A stretch of 64,000 nucleotides of DNA from Microvirga aerilata (GCF_016743775.1 NZ_JAEQMY010000018.1:27480-91479); one strand, 5' to 3'. Shown: positions 44,734 through 53,620, counted from the first letter of the stretch. The notes: generated by a model from the sequence alone, not told the origin. Made by a program: numbers and translations.

Positions 44734-45027
44734 ATGGCGCCCAAACTCGACGACGCGATGAAGCGGCTGGACATAGCCTTGGGGCTTCTCGAGGCCTCCG
44801 TCTCCAGGCGCCTGGAGGCAGACCGGCGCCGGGGCGGCCTGGAAACGGAGCTGCAGCTCATGCAGGACGACCGGGCACGCCTCGCCGAGGAGCTCGACGG
44901 GGCGCTCACCCGCCTCCATCGCTTCGAGGCGGCCACCGACGATGTCAGCCGGCGGGTGCGCCAGGCCATCGGCGCGGTTCAGACCGTGCTCGCCCAGGCC
45001 GGGCAGTTCGAGCCGGAGGAAGGTTGA
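44734..45027 (+). CDS. DUF4164 coiled-coil protein
   Basis: A 97-residue, almost fully helical protein (MAPKLDDAMKRLDIALGLLE, then a long Glu/Arg/Leu coiled coil). This is the DUF4164 pattern, found next to zapA in Hyphomicrobiales. ATG 44734 is preferred over 44731 because GGAGG is 4 nt before it. The TGA at 45025-45027 lies 2 bp before the zapA ATG, so the two genes are coupled and probably work together in cell division. Confidence 0.82.
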   Translation: MAPKLDDAMKRLDIALGLLEASVSRRLEADRRRGGLETELQLMQDDRARLAEELDGALTRLHRFEAATDDVSRRVRQAIGAVQTVLAQAGQFEPEEG

Positions 45028-45029
45028 GG

Positions 45030-45398
45030 ATGCCCCAGGTCACCGTCACCATTGCCGGAAAAACATACCGCATGGCCTGCGCCGAGGGCGAGGAGCGGCA
45101 TCTCGAAGGCTTGGCCGCCTCCTATGACGCCAAGATCGAGGACATGCGCGCCTCCTTCGGCGAGATCGGCGACCTGCGCCTGCACGTCATGGCGGCCCTT
45201 GCCCAGGCCGATGAACTGCACGAAACGAAAAGACGGATTGCCGCGCTGGAAGCGGAGGTGGCGGCGCTCAACAGCATCAACGTCTCCAGGGACGAGCGCG
45301 TGGAGCGGATCGAGGCAAGGCTCGCCGAGGGCATTCAGATGGCGGCCGAGCGGATCGAGCAGCTGGCGCGCAGCCTCAATGCGGCGGGGCAGGCCTAG
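45030..45398 (+). CDS. zapA: Cell division protein ZapA
   Basis: A 122-residue FtsZ-ring stabiliser. The N-terminal ZapA domain reads MPQVTVTIAGKTYRMACAEG and continues to the DLRLHVMAALAQADEL helix; a long C-terminal coiled coil follows. ATG 45030 is chosen over the TTG at 45024 because GGAAGG precedes it at proper spacing. Located immediately after the DUF4164 gene, which also encodes a coiled coil. Confidence 0.9.
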   Translation: MPQVTVTIAGKTYRMACAEGEERHLEGLAASYDAKIEDMRASFGEIGDLRLHVMAALAQADELHETKRRIAALEAEVAALNSINVSRDERVERIEARLAEGIQMAAERIEQLARSLNAAGQA

Positions 45399-45454
45399 AG
45401 CCATCGCAACACTGTCTTGTTGCGGCATGGCAAACCGCCTGCTCTAGTAGGGGG

Positions 45455-46228
45455 ATGAGTTCCCTGCCCGAAGATCGTTTCTCCAAGCGCGTCGAGGAGG
45501 CCTGCCTGAACGGCTGGCCGGCCTTGCGCGAGGTGGTGTTCGACGGCTGGCTGCTCCGGCTGGCCGACGGCTACACCAGGCGGACCAACTCGGTGAACCT
45601 GATCGGCGTGGGGACGCTGCCCTTCGACGAGAAGCTTCGGTACTGCGAGGCGCTCTATGCCTCCCACGGACTTCCGGCAATCGTCTGTGTTCCGTCCACC
45701 GCCGACCCCTGTCTCAGTCACGTGCTCGACGAGCGCCGATACGGTCCGCCGGAAGACGAGAGCCGCGTTCTTTTTGCGGATTTTGACAAGGCCCCGCCGC
45801 AGGCATCCCCTGAGGCCGAAACGGAGGAAGGTCTTCCGGGAGCCGCATGGCTCAAGACTTTGGCTCGGCTCCAGAACCAAAGCGATCAGGCCCGGAGAAC
45901 CCATAGACGGATTCTGGAAAGCCTCTCCACCTCGGCCGTTTTCGCGGCTGTCCGCCTCCCGGACGGGCAAATCGGCGCCCTGGCCTACGGGGCCGTTCAC
46001 GATGGGCTCGTCTGCGTGAACTCGGTCGTGACCGATCCGGCCTTCAGGCGCCGGGGCTTGGCTCGCAAGGCAGTCTCGACCGTGCTAGCGTGGGCACAAG
46101 GGAGCTGTGGAGCAACAGGCGCCTGCTTGTCGGTCGTGGCCGACAACGCCCCTGCCGTGGCTCTTTACCAAACGCTCGGCTTCGGCCGCGAGGTCTACCG
46201 CTATCATTACCGGCGCCAGATCGGTTGA
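45455..46228 (+). CDS. GNAT-family N-acetyltransferase
   Basis: A 257-residue protein. The C-terminal half (about 130-255) carries the acetyl-CoA site VVTDPAFRRRGLARKAVSTV (about 190-209) and the family end VVADNAPAVALYQTLGF. The N-terminal half has WPALREVVFDGWLLRLADGY, seen in a group of double-domain GNATs. The acceptor is unknown. ATG 45455 follows GGGG. It is 57 bp after zapA on the same strand and may be cotranscribed. Confidence 0.88.
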   Translation: MSSLPEDRFSKRVEEACLNGWPALREVVFDGWLLRLADGYTRRTNSVNLIGVGTLPFDEKLRYCEALYASHGLPAIVCVPSTADPCLSHVLDERRYGPPEDESRVLFADFDKAPPQASPEAETEEGLPGAAWLKTLARLQNQSDQARRTHRRILESLSTSAVFAAVRLPDGQIGALAYGAVHDGLVCVNSVVTDPAFRRRGLARKAVSTVLAWAQGSCGATGACLSVVADNAPAVALYQTLGFGREVYRYHYRRQIG

Positions 46229-46246
46229 CGGCGGGGCCGCGGGCTT

Positions 46247-46531
46247 TCAGATCCGGTGGGACAGCCGGTGCTGGCGCTGCCGGAGCGTGGTCAGAAGCGC
46301 CACATAGGGCTCGCGCCGCTCGTAATGCGCCGCCACGATCTTTCGCTTGAGAGATGTCTTGAGCGTCTGGTCGGTGCCGTTCTTTTCGATCTTTTCCAGC
46401 TCCACGTCATGCGCGAAATCGATGTTTCCCAGCATGTGCAGCACCTCCCGCATCATGGCGTCGATGCTCGACGTATCCGGGTAGTCGCTCCGATGAAGTT
46501 TTTCGTCGTTATCGTGCTTCAGATGGGTCAT
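46247..46531 (-). CDS. Hypothetical small acidic-basic protein
   Basis: A 94-residue soluble protein, MTHLKHDNDEKLHRSDYPDT, rich in charged residues, with a helical middle (MMREVLHMLGNIDFAHDVEL) and a basic end (RQRQHRLSHRI). No family is recognised. ATG 46529-46531 has an excellent GGAGG 4-5 nt upstream, which supports a real gene. It converges on the GNAT gene (18 bp between stops). Confidence 0.6.
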   Translation of the reverse strand: MTHLKHDNDEKLHRSDYPDTSSIDAMMREVLHMLGNIDFAHDVELEKIEKNGTDQTLKTSLKRKIVAAHYERREPYVALLTTLRQRQHRLSHRI

Positions 46532-46905
46532 GTTTCCTCCGATGATCGATGACGCATCCCCTACCGGACCATTTGAGAACCAAACCGCCAGTTGAGCCAT
46601 TCCGTAAACATCCGCAGGTACTTCCCCTTAATCCGCTATCGGTACCTCTCTGGAGACAAAGCTGTGCCCGTCCGGCGATGAAGATATCGATCCCCAGTCG
46701 ATTTTCCCTCTTCCAACCGGCCTCCATCGTCCCTACATAGGAAGGGCGGGGCTGCGGGGCGCGTTAGGAGTTCATATTCCCCGGGGCCTTATCGATCCCA
46801 ATGGGAGCTGTCCCTGCCCGGTCCGTGGACCGGAACATACGGCGCCCACCTACTTTGTAGGTTCCCGGGATCGCTTCTCCGACGGCTTTTGTGGCTCCGC
46901 ACCTT
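46532..46905. other. Region upstream of fthC, containing 6S RNA
   Basis: The 374-bp gap between the small hypothetical gene and fthC holds the 6S RNA gene in its second half. The first 200 bp (46532-46740) show no coding gene and must include divergent promoters. Confidence 0.6.
46766..46880 (+). ncRNA. ssrS: 6S RNA
   Basis: Global regulator that binds the housekeeping RNA polymerase holoenzyme. The closing stem pairs CCCCGGGG at 46779-46786 with TTCCCGGGA near 46862-46870. The alphaproteobacterial hallmarks GGGAGCTGTCCCTG (46803-46816) and CACCTACTTTGTAGGTT (46848-46863) are present. It lies directly upstream of the 5-formyltetrahydrofolate cyclo-ligase gene, the conserved 6S position. Exact ends are uncertain by about 20 nt on each side. 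Confidence 0.82.
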
Positions 46906-47490
46906 ATGACCTCTCTCCCCCCTCCCGAACGGAAAGAACAGCTTCGCGGCGAGGGGTTCGCGCGCCGGGACGCGCTCGACAAGAGCTTCCGCAAGCAAGC
47001 CGCTCGGCGCATCGCCGCTCAAGCGCTCGATCTTCCCGATCTCCAGAACATCAATCCGGTCGGAGCCTATTGGCCGATCCGCAGCGAGGTCGATCCGCGC
47101 CCTCTCCTGGAAGCGCTGCTCGCGCGCGGGCAGGATGTGGCCCTCTCCCAGATCCTCCACCCCCATTTGAGCTGGCGCCTCTGGCAGCCCGGCGACGTGC
47201 TGGTCAAGGGCGGCTTCGGCGTGCGCGAGCCCGGGCCCGACGCCCCGGAGGTTTTCCCCAAGGCGCTGCTCGTTCCCCTCGTGGCCTTCGACCGCAGGGG
47301 CGGGCGCATCGGCTACGGCAAGGGGCACTTCGACCGGGCCATCGCGGCGCTCGAAGCGCAGCATCCCGTCTTGACCATCGGCCTGGCTTATGCGGTTCAG
47401 GAGATCGAAGAGGTTCCGATCGAGTCCCATGACCGGATGCTCGACGTTATCATCACCGAAGCCGAACTCATTCGGACCAAACCCGCATAG
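46906..47490 (+). CDS. fthC: 5-formyltetrahydrofolate cyclo-ligase
   Basis: Converts 5-formyl-THF to 5,10-methenyl-THF with ATP. The protein has 194 residues from ATG 46906. It has an N-terminal basic RKEQLRGEGFARRDAL helix, the central VPLVAFDRRGGRIGYGKGH core (about 122-140, with the conserved GYGKGHFDR) and the final DRMLDVIITE. GTG 46891 would add five residues; neither start has a good ribosome site. Downstream of 6S RNA and likely processed from the same transcript. It is 9 bp before the next gene. Confidence 0.9.
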   Translation: MTSLPPPERKEQLRGEGFARRDALDKSFRKQAARRIAAQALDLPDLQNINPVGAYWPIRSEVDPRPLLEALLARGQDVALSQILHPHLSWRLWQPGDVLVKGGFGVREPGPDAPEVFPKALLVPLVAFDRRGGRIGYGKGHFDRAIAALEAQHPVLTIGLAYAVQEIEEVPIESHDRMLDVIITEAELIRTKPA

Positions 47491-47499
47491 GGAACTGTC

Positions 47500-48321
47500 A
47501 TGCGTCTTCTCTTCCTCGGCGACATCGTCGGGCGGCCCGGCCGCAATGCGGTGATCGAGCGCCTGCCCGGGCTTCGCGACCGCTGGCGGCTCGATTGCGT
47601 GGTGATCAACGGCGAGAACTCCGCCGGGGGCTTCGGCATCAACGAAGCCATCTGCGACGAGATCCTGGCCGCCGGCGCCGATGCGATCACGCTCGGCAAT
47701 CACACCTGGGATCAGCGCGAGACCCTCGTGTTCATCGAGCGGCAGCCCAGGCTGATCCGCCCCGTGAACTACCCGTCGGGCACGCCGGGCCGGGGCGCGA
47801 ACCTCATCGACACCCGCTCGGGCCACCGGGTCCTCGTCGTCAACGTCATGGGCCGCCTCTACATGGACCCGCTCGACGATCCGTTTGCTGCCGTCGACCG
47901 GGAGCTCGAGACCTGCCCCCTGGGCCAGGTGGCGGATGCGGTGATCGTCGACGTTCACGCGGAGGCGACCAGCGAGAAGCAGGCCATGGGCCACCACCTC
48001 GACGGGCGGGCGAGCCTCGTGGTCGGCACCCACACCCATGTGCCCACCGCCGATCACCGGGTTCTGCCGGGCGGCACGGCCTATCTGTCGGATGCGGGCA
48101 TGTGCGGCGATTACGATTCCGTGCTCGGCATGCAGAAGGAGGAGTCGATCCGCCGCTTCCTCCAGAAGACCCCGGGCCCCCGCATGGAGCCGGGCCTGGG
48201 CGAGGGCACGCTCTGCGGCATCGCCGTCGAGACCGACGACCGCACCGGGCTCGCGGTGCGTGTGGCGGCGGTTCGCCTCGGGCCGAACCTGGAAGAGACC
48301 TGGCCGCGCTTCTGGGATTGA
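47500..48321 (+). CDS. YmdB-like calcineurin-type metallophosphoesterase (TIGR00282)
   Basis: A 273-residue phosphoesterase of the YmdB family, which hydrolyses 2',3'- and 3',5'-cyclic nucleotides in characterised members. Metal-binding motifs in order are LFLGDIVGRPGR (4-15), INGENSAGG, LGNHTWDQRE and VVGTHTHVPTAD. ATG 47500 follows GGGAA. It is 9 bp after fthC, giving a compact pair, and an R4-like fragment follows the stop. Confidence 0.9.
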   Translation: MRLLFLGDIVGRPGRNAVIERLPGLRDRWRLDCVVINGENSAGGFGINEAICDEILAAGADAITLGNHTWDQRETLVFIERQPRLIRPVNYPSGTPGRGANLIDTRSGHRVLVVNVMGRLYMDPLDDPFAAVDRELETCPLGQVADAVIVDVHAEATSEKQAMGHHLDGRASLVVGTHTHVPTADHRVLPGGTAYLSDAGMCGDYDSVLGMQKEESIRRFLQKTPGPRMEPGLGEGTLCGIAVETDDRTGLAVRVAAVRLGPNLEETWPRFWD

Positions 48322-48417
48322 GGGCGGCTTCTTCCCTCTCCCGCAGAAGGGGGGAGGGCGACGGTCCCTTGGCGTGGAGCGTCGCCGTTCCCATCTCTCC
48401 CGGCACGGAGGTGATCG

Positions 48418-49113
48418 GTGGACGCAGACACGAAGACGACCAGGACCGGCAGGATCAACGTCTATCGCCAGGAAAGCGAGTTCCACCGGGCCCACGAGCA
48501 CCAGAGCGCCTCCGCCGTCCTGCGCGCCGTGATCGACGAGGCCAAGGGCGAGACGATCTCCATCCAGGAAATCATCGAGGCCTTCGGCGAGCGCGCCTTC
48601 GGCTTCGTGCTGATCCTGTTCTCCCTGCCCAATTGCGTGCCGAACATCCCGGGCATCGCCGGCATCGTCGGCACCCCGGTCCTCATCTTCGGCATCCAGA
48701 TGATGCTGGGCCATAAGCGGCCCTGGCTCCCGGGCTTCATTCTGAGGCAGACGGTCTCGGTCGCGAAGTTCAAGCGCCTTATCGACATTGCCGAACCCAG
48801 GCTCCAGAAGCTCGAGAGCTACTGCAAGCCCCGGCTGCTGCCGCTCTTCGGCCCCATCGGCGACCGGGTGGTGGGGCTTTTCGCCTTCTTGGCGGCCGTG
48901 TCCGTGCTGATCCCCTTCCCCGGAACCAACTTCCCGCCCTCCATTGCCCTCGTCATCGCCTCCATCGCCATCATGGAGGAGGACGGCTACCTGCTGATCG
49001 TCGGCTATCTGATCGGCCTTGTGGGGCTGGCCTATACGGTGACGGTGCTAGGCGCCTCCTACCACCTCATCCTGGCGGGCATTCAGAACCTGCCCGGATG
49101 GCTCGGCTTCTAG
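48418..49113 (+). CDS. exoD: Exopolysaccharide synthesis protein ExoD family
   Basis: A 231-residue inner-membrane protein with about four or five helices in the C-terminal two thirds and a soluble start. The family segment GFVLILFSLPNCVPNIPGIA (about 62-81) and SVLIPFPGTNFPPSIALV (near 162-180) match ExoD, which affects exopolysaccharide and alkali tolerance in Sinorhizobium. The start is GTG 48418, supported by GGAGG 7 nt upstream. It stands alone, 96 bp after the phosphoesterase gene. Confidence 0.88.
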   Translation: MDADTKTTRTGRINVYRQESEFHRAHEHQSASAVLRAVIDEAKGETISIQEIIEAFGERAFGFVLILFSLPNCVPNIPGIAGIVGTPVLIFGIQMMLGHKRPWLPGFILRQTVSVAKFKRLIDIAEPRLQKLESYCKPRLLPLFGPIGDRVVGLFAFLAAVSVLIPFPGTNFPPSIALVIASIAIMEEDGYLLIVGYLIGLVGLAYTVTVLGASYHLILAGIQNLPGWLGF

Positions 49114-49247
49114 ATCGATCGGATCATGTATGAGGGGGCTTTGCCTTAGGCCCTTCGCCGCCTTATAAGCGGCCCATCGTCAACTTCTCCGGCCTGACGG
49201 GCGCTTGGGATCCAAGCCGCTTTCGGCCGAACCTTCCGGAGGCCCCC

Positions 49248-49994
49248 ATGGCCGGGCATTCACAGTTCAAGAATATCATGCACCGCAAGGGCAAGGTGGA
49301 CGCGGTGCGGTCCAAGGTCTTCTCCAAGCTCGCCCGCGAAATTACCGTGGCGGCCAAGATGGGCCTTCCCGATCCCAACATGAACCCGCGCCTGCGCGCC
49401 GCGATCCTCGCGGCCCGAGCCGAGAACATGCCCAAAGACAACATCCAGCGCGCCATCAACAAGGCCTCGGGCGGCGACGCGGAGAACTACGACGAGATTC
49501 GCTACGAGGGCTACGGCCCGGGCGGGGCTGCCATCATCGTCGAGGCCATGACCGACAACCGCAACCGCACGGCGTCCGACATCCGCTCCTACTTCACCAA
49601 GAGCGGCGGCAACCTGGCTGAAACCGGCGCCGTCTCCTTCATGTTCGACCGGGTCGGCTATATCGAGTTCGGCGCAGAGGCAGCCGATGCCGATACCATG
49701 CTGGAGGCTGCCATCGATGCGGGCGCCGACGACGTGGCTTCCGGCGAGAACGGCCACGAGATCTACTGCGACCAGGGCACCCTCAACGAGGTGACCAAGG
49801 CGCTCGAGGACAAGTTCGGCGAGCCCAAGGCCTCCAAGCTGGTCTGGAAGCCCCAGACCCCGGTCGCCGTCGACGACGAGACCGGCGAGAAGCTCATGAA
49901 GCTGATGGAATCGCTGGAGGAGCACGACGACGTCCAGAACGTCTATGGCAACTTCGAGCTCTCCGAGGGGCTCATGCAGAAGATGGCCGGCTGA
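49248..49994 (+). CDS. yebC: YebC/PmpR-family protein
   Basis: A 248-residue protein of the YebC/TACO1 family, which helps ribosomes translate polyproline stretches and was earlier viewed as a transcription regulator. It has the start [19 protein letters not shown] and [23 protein letters not shown] 49248 has GGAGG upstream. It precedes ruvC by 108 bp, the standard yebC-ruvC order. Confidence 0.96.
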   Translation: MAGHSQFKNIMHRKGKVDAVRSKVFSKLAREITVAAKMGLPDPNMNPRLRAAILAARAENMPKDNIQRAINKASGGDAENYDEIRYEGYGPGGAAIIVEAMTDNRNRTASDIRSYFTKSGGNLAETGAVSFMFDRVGYIEFGAEAADADTMLEAAIDAGADDVASGENGHEIYCDQGTLNEVTKALEDKFGEPKASKLVWKPQTPVAVDDETGEKLMKLMESLEEHDDVQNVYGNFELSEGLMQKMAG

Positions 49995-50004
49995 TTTTGC
50001 CTGT

Positions 50005-50040
50005 GCGTCATGCCCGGGCTCGTCCCGGGCATCCACGTCT
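50005..50040. repeat. R2-type half element
   Basis: GCGTCATGCCCGGGCTCGTC and its continuation form one CCGGGC hairpin that matches the left end of the R2 elements; the right half is missing. It lies between yebC and ruvC. Confidence 0.55.
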
Positions 50041-50102
50041 TCTTAACCGTTGATGGCGTGGATGGCCGTAAGCCGATGCGGCTGTGACGGTGGAGAACAA
50101 CA

Positions 50103-50606
50103 GTGAGCGAACGCGTCCGAATCCTCGGCCTCGATCCCGGCCTGCGCAACACGGGCTGGGGCGTCATCACAGTCGAGGGGACGAAGCTCTCGTTCGTCGC
50201 TTGCGGGGTCGTGACCTCGGATGGGGACCTCGAGCTCGCCCTGCGCCTCAAGCAGCTTCACGACCGGATCACGGACGTGATCAGGACCTGGACGCCCGAC
50301 GAGGTTTCCGTTGAGGAAACCTTCGTGAACAAGGACGCGCAGGCGACCCTCAAGCTCGGCCAGGCCCGCGCCATGTCCCTGCTGGTGCCGGCCCTGCACG
50401 GCCTGCCGGTAGCGGAATACGGCGCCAACCAGGTGAAGAAGACCGTGGTGGGCGTCGGCCATGCCGACAAGGACCAGGTGCAGGCGATGGTCAAGATCCT
50501 GCTGCCGAAGGCCGACTTCAAGAAAGCGGACGCGGCCGACGCGCTCGCCATCGCCATCGCCCATGCGCACCAACGGAAAGCGCGCGCTTTGGCGGCCATG
50601 TATTGA
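50103..50606 (+). CDS. ruvC: Crossover junction endodeoxyribonuclease RuvC
   Basis: Resolves Holliday junctions by paired nicking with RuvAB. The protein has 167 residues. The acidic catalytic residues lie in [14 protein letters not shown] (first Asp about residue 11), SVEETF (Glu about 72) and the C-terminal [14 protein letters not shown]. The start is GTG 50103 with GGAG upstream. It is followed by a repeat-filled gap before ruvA. Confidence 0.96.
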   Translation: MSERVRILGLDPGLRNTGWGVITVEGTKLSFVACGVVTSDGDLELALRLKQLHDRITDVIRTWTPDEVSVEETFVNKDAQATLKLGQARAMSLLVPALHGLPVAEYGANQVKKTVVGVGHADKDQVQAMVKILLPKADFKKADAADALAIAIAHAHQRKARALAAMY

Positions 50607-50682
50607 TTTGTTACAAGGCAGCAATCGTCATCCCAGTCGGCGTGAGTCGATCCGGGATCGGGTGCAGAATAAAACGCATGTT

Positions 50683-50780
50683 TCCCTCCCCTTGCGGGGA
50701 GGGCCAGGGTGGGGGGTGAGCGATAGCCTATGAGGCTCTGGCGCCAGCACCCCCAACTCCTCCCCACAAGGGGAGGAGGG
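50683..50780. repeat. Dispersed repeat R4 between ruvC and ruvA
   Basis: A roughly 98-bp element bounded by CCCTCCCCTTGCGGGGAGG and CTCCCCACAAGGGGAGGAGG, with GGGTGAGCGATAGCC inside. Fills most of the 195-bp ruvC-ruvA gap. Confidence 0.75.
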
Positions 50781-50801
50781 TTTTCGGGAGCAAGGACTGA
50801 C

Positions 50802-51419
50802 GTGATCGGCAAACTCAAAGGCGTGGTGGATTCCTATGGCGAGGATTTCGTGATCCTCGATGTGCATGGGGTCGGCTACGTGGTCCACTGCTCCTCCCGC
50901 ACCCTTCAGAACCTGCCCGCAACCGGCGAGGCGGCGGTTCTGTCCATCGAGACCCATGTGCGCGAGGACATGATCCGCCTCTTCGGCTTCCGGTCGGATT
51001 CGGAGCGCGAGTGGTTCCGCATGCTGCAATCCGTGCAGGGCGTAGGCTCCAAGGTGGCGCTCGGCATCCTGTCCGTGCTCGATCCCGGCACCCTCGCGAC
51101 CGCCATTGCCACCGGCGACAAGGCGTCCGTCGCCCGCGGCCCCGGCGTCGGGCCCAAGCTCGCCCAGCGCATCGTGTCGGAACTCAAGGACAAGGCCCCG
51201 GCCTTCGCCGCCGTGGACCCGGCCCTCATCCGCCTCACCGGCGCGGTCGAGGACAACAGCGCCCCGCGTCCCGTGGCGGACGCCATCTCGGCCCTCGTCA
51301 ATCTCGGCTATCCCCAGATCCAGGCCTCCGCTGCGGTCGCCGCCGCCATGAAGCAGGCAGGGGACGAGGCCGAGGCGAAGACGCTCATTCGGCTGGGCTT
51401 GAGGGAATTGGCCCGGTGA
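50802..51419 (+). CDS. ruvA: Holliday junction branch migration protein RuvA
   Basis: Tetrameric junction-binding protein that loads RuvB. The protein has 205 residues. It has an OB-fold start ([19 protein letters not shown]), helix-hairpin-helix motifs ([16 protein letters not shown] and [19 protein letters not shown]), and the RuvB-binding C-terminal domain. The start is GTG 50802 with AAGGA 6 nt upstream. It follows ruvC across an R4 repeat and precedes ruvB across two R1 copies. Confidence 0.96.
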   Translation: MIGKLKGVVDSYGEDFVILDVHGVGYVVHCSSRTLQNLPATGEAAVLSIETHVREDMIRLFGFRSDSEREWFRMLQSVQGVGSKVALGILSVLDPGTLATAIATGDKASVARGPGVGPKLAQRIVSELKDKAPAFAAVDPALIRLTGAVEDNSAPRPVADAISALVNLGYPQIQASAAVAAAMKQAGDEAEAKTLIRLGLRELAR

Positions 51420-51428
51420 GCCTCTCCC

Positions 51429-51528
51429 TGTCATCCCCGGCGCACGAAGTGCGGGAAGAGGATCCACTTGCACGTGCTGTGGCTATGGATTCCCTTCCCC
51501 TCCGCTTTCGCTGCGGCCGGGAATGACA
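51429..51528. repeat. Dispersed repeat R1, copy 2
   Basis: A 100-bp element TGTCATCCCCGGCGCACGAA...CGGGAATGACA with the terminal inverted repeat and an internal GTGGCTATGGATTCCCTTCC-type block shared with the 57340 copy. Confidence 0.8.
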
Positions 51529-51545
51529 CCGGGGCAGCACAACCC

Positions 51546-51646
51546 TGTCATCCTAAGGCCAAGCGTCAGCGAGGGGAGGGGATCCACCCACACCCTCAGC
51601 ACTATGGATTTCCGGTCCTGGCCCTGGTGGAGCGCCCGGAATGACA
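51546..51646. repeat. Dispersed repeat R1, copy 3 (diverged)
   Basis: A 101-bp copy, TGTCATCCTAAGGCC...CCCGGAATGACA, in tandem with copy 2 but more diverged; GGATCCACCCACACC and CTATGGATTTCC blocks are retained. Confidence 0.7.
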
Positions 51647-51735
51647 GGGCGGCAAATCGTTCCTGTTTTGATCTTGTTAAAGATGGCGTATTACACCAGA
51701 AACGCCTATATGAAGCCTTTGGAAGGTAAGCCTCT

Positions 51736-52782
51736 TTGACCGACTCCCGCCGCCTGCTCAGCCCCGAAAAGCGCGAGGACGACACCGACGCGTCGATCCG
51801 GCCGCTGTCGCTCGACGATTTCACGGGCCAGAAGGCCGCGCGGGCCAATCTCCAGATCTTCATCAATGCCGCCAAGGCGCGGGGCGATGCTCTCGACCAT
51901 GTGCTCTTCGTCGGCCCTCCGGGGCTGGGCAAGACCACGCTGGCGCAGATCGTCGCCCGGGAGCTCGGGGTCAATTTCCGCTCCACCTCCGGCCCGGTGA
52001 TCGCGAAGGCGGGCGATCTGGCGGCCCAGCTCACCAACCTCGAAGAGCGCGACGTGCTCTTCATCGACGAGATCCACCGCCTCAACCCTGCCGTGGAAGA
52101 AATTCTCTATCCGGCCATGGAGGATTACCAGCTCGACCTGATCATCGGCGAGGGCCCGGCCGCCCGCTCGGTGAAGATCGAGCTGCCGAAATTCACGCTG
52201 GTCGGCGCCACCACCCGCGCGGGCCTGCTCACCACCCCCTTGCGCGACCGCTTCGGCATCCCGATCCGGCTCGAGTTCTACACCGTCGACGAGCTGGAGC
52301 TCATCGTCAGGCGCGGCGCCAGGGTGCTGGGCTTAGGCATGAGCGACGAAGGCGCGAACGAAATCGCCCGCCGCTCCCGCGGCACGCCCCGCATCGCCGG
52401 CCGCCTCCTGCGCCGGGTGCGGGACTTCGCCATCGTGGAAGGCGTCCAGACCGTCAGCCGCGACCTTGCGGACAAGTCCCTGCGCCTTCTCGACGTGGAC
52501 CCCATCGGCCTCGACCTCATGGACCGCAAGTACCTGACCATGATCGCCACCTCCTTCGGCGGCGGCCCCGTGGGCATCGAGACGATTGCCGCGGCCCTGT
52601 CCGAGCCGCGCGACGCCATCGAGGACATCATCGAGCCGTATCTCATCCAGAAGGGCTTCGTGCAGCGCACCCCGCGCGGGCGCATCCTCACCCCCCACGC
52701 CTTCAAGCATCTCGGCATGCGCGAGCCCACCCGCGAGACGGTGGCGCAGTTCGGGCTGTTCGGCGGGGATGCGGATGAGTGA
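51736..52782 (+). CDS. ruvB: Holliday junction branch migration DNA helicase RuvB
   Basis: AAA+ motor of the RuvAB branch-migration complex, 348 residues. It has [18 protein letters not shown] at the start, Walker [10 protein letters not shown], Walker B FIDEIHR, a sensor GATTRAG and the winged-helix C-terminus with RTPRGR. The start is TTG 51736, preceded by GGAAGG; no in-frame ATG lies close upstream. Its last codons overlap an ATG in the ybgC frame (52775). Confidence 0.97.
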   Translation: MTDSRRLLSPEKREDDTDASIRPLSLDDFTGQKAARANLQIFINAAKARGDALDHVLFVGPPGLGKTTLAQIVARELGVNFRSTSGPVIAKAGDLAAQLTNLEERDVLFIDEIHRLNPAVEEILYPAMEDYQLDLIIGEGPAARSVKIELPKFTLVGATTRAGLLTTPLRDRFGIPIRLEFYTVDELELIVRRGARVLGLGMSDEGANEIARRSRGTPRIAGRLLRRVRDFAIVEGVQTVSRDLADKSLRLLDVDPIGLDLMDRKYLTMIATSFGGGPVGIETIAAALSEPRDAIEDIIEPYLIQKGFVQRTPRGRILTPHAFKHLGMREPTRETVAQFGLFGGDADE

Positions 52783-52798
52783 GCGGCGTGCCGCCAAC

Positions 52799-52925
52799 AC
52801 CTCCCCCTTGAGGGGGGAGGTCGCGCCAGAGGCGCGGGAGGGGGTGGAAACGCGACCTTCGTCGGTGCTGCCACCCCACCCTGGAGCGCTGACGCGCTCC
52901 GACCCTCCCCCTCAAGGGGAGGGTG
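52799..52925. repeat. Dispersed repeat R4 between ruvB and ybgC
   Basis: A roughly 127-bp element from ACCTCCCCCTTGAGGGGGG to CTCCCCCTCAAGGGGAGGGT, with CGCGCCAGAGGCGCG and GGAGCGCTGACGCGCTCC hairpins inside. It has no stop in the ybgC frame. Confidence 0.8.
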
Positions 52926-52951
52926 AACGTTGGCCCCTCCTCTCCGGCTTC

Positions 52952-53362
52952 ATGCAGGACGGCACCCATATCCTCCCCATCCGCGTCTATTACGAGGACA
53001 CGGATTTCTCGGCCCGCGTCTATCACGCCAGCTATCTGCGCTTCATGGAGCGGGGCCGCACGGAGCTGCTGCGGGCCGTCGAGGTGGCGCAGTCCGATCT
53101 TCACGCAGAGATGGGCGGATTGGCCTTCGTGGTCCGCAAGATGACCATCGACTTCCGGGGAGCCGCCGTCATGGACGACGTGCTCACGGTCGTGACCCGC
53201 CCCAAGGAGATGCGCGGCGCCTCCATGACCCTGGCGCAGGAGGTCCGGCGGGGCGACGAGGTGTTGGTCACGGCCGACGTGATGGTCGCCGCTGTCCGCG
53301 ACGGCCGCGCCGTTCGCATTCCGGACGAGCTGCGGACTGCGCTCGCTGTTCCAAGCCCCTAG
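52952..53362 (+). CDS. ybgC: Tol-Pal system-associated acyl-CoA thioesterase YbgC
   Basis: Hot-dog-fold thioesterase, 136 residues from ATG 52952, the usual size. The 4-hydroxybenzoyl-CoA thioesterase-type active site is YYEDTDFSARVYHASYLRFM (about 12-31). It sits before tolQ as in most proteobacteria. No ribosome site precedes 52952. The same frame is open back to an ATG at 52775 that overlaps the ruvB stop and runs through the R4 repeat, which would give a 195-residue form. Confidence 0.92.
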   Translation: MQDGTHILPIRVYYEDTDFSARVYHASYLRFMERGRTELLRAVEVAQSDLHAEMGGLAFVVRKMTIDFRGAAVMDDVLTVVTRPKEMRGASMTLAQEVRRGDEVLVTADVMVAAVRDGRAVRIPDELRTALAVPSP

Positions 53363-53620
53363 CTGCCCCTGGTGCGCCGGCCTCATCACGAGGATGTGCA
53401 GGCGATTTGCAGCCTAAAAGCGCCGCTTAAACCAGACCTTAACCTTACTCTGTGCTTAACAGGTGACGGTCGGGGACGATCTGCCTCGTAAAACGCCGCG
53501 CCCTTATTTTCGACAGATTCAGGGGCGAACGAGCAGTAATACAAGAACAGATTTCCTAGAACCATTCTGCGGTGAGCCTTGGGCCGTCCCAAGGCTGCTC
53601 GAAGAGCGAGGACGAGATTC

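Larger units (their letters stand above)
51420..51735. other. ruvA-ruvB gap filled by two R1 repeats
   Basis: A 316-bp region without a gene, occupied by R1 copies at 51429-51528 and 51546-51646, leaving about 90 bp before ruvB. In most relatives ruvA and ruvB are close, so the spacing here is probably the result of repeat insertion. Confidence 0.6.

Noticed and set aside
53426..53443. CtrA box upstream of tolQ (TTAA...TTAAC)
   Set aside because: The spacer is 8 nt, not 7, so it does not fit the consensus; the other TTAA tracts there are also misplaced.
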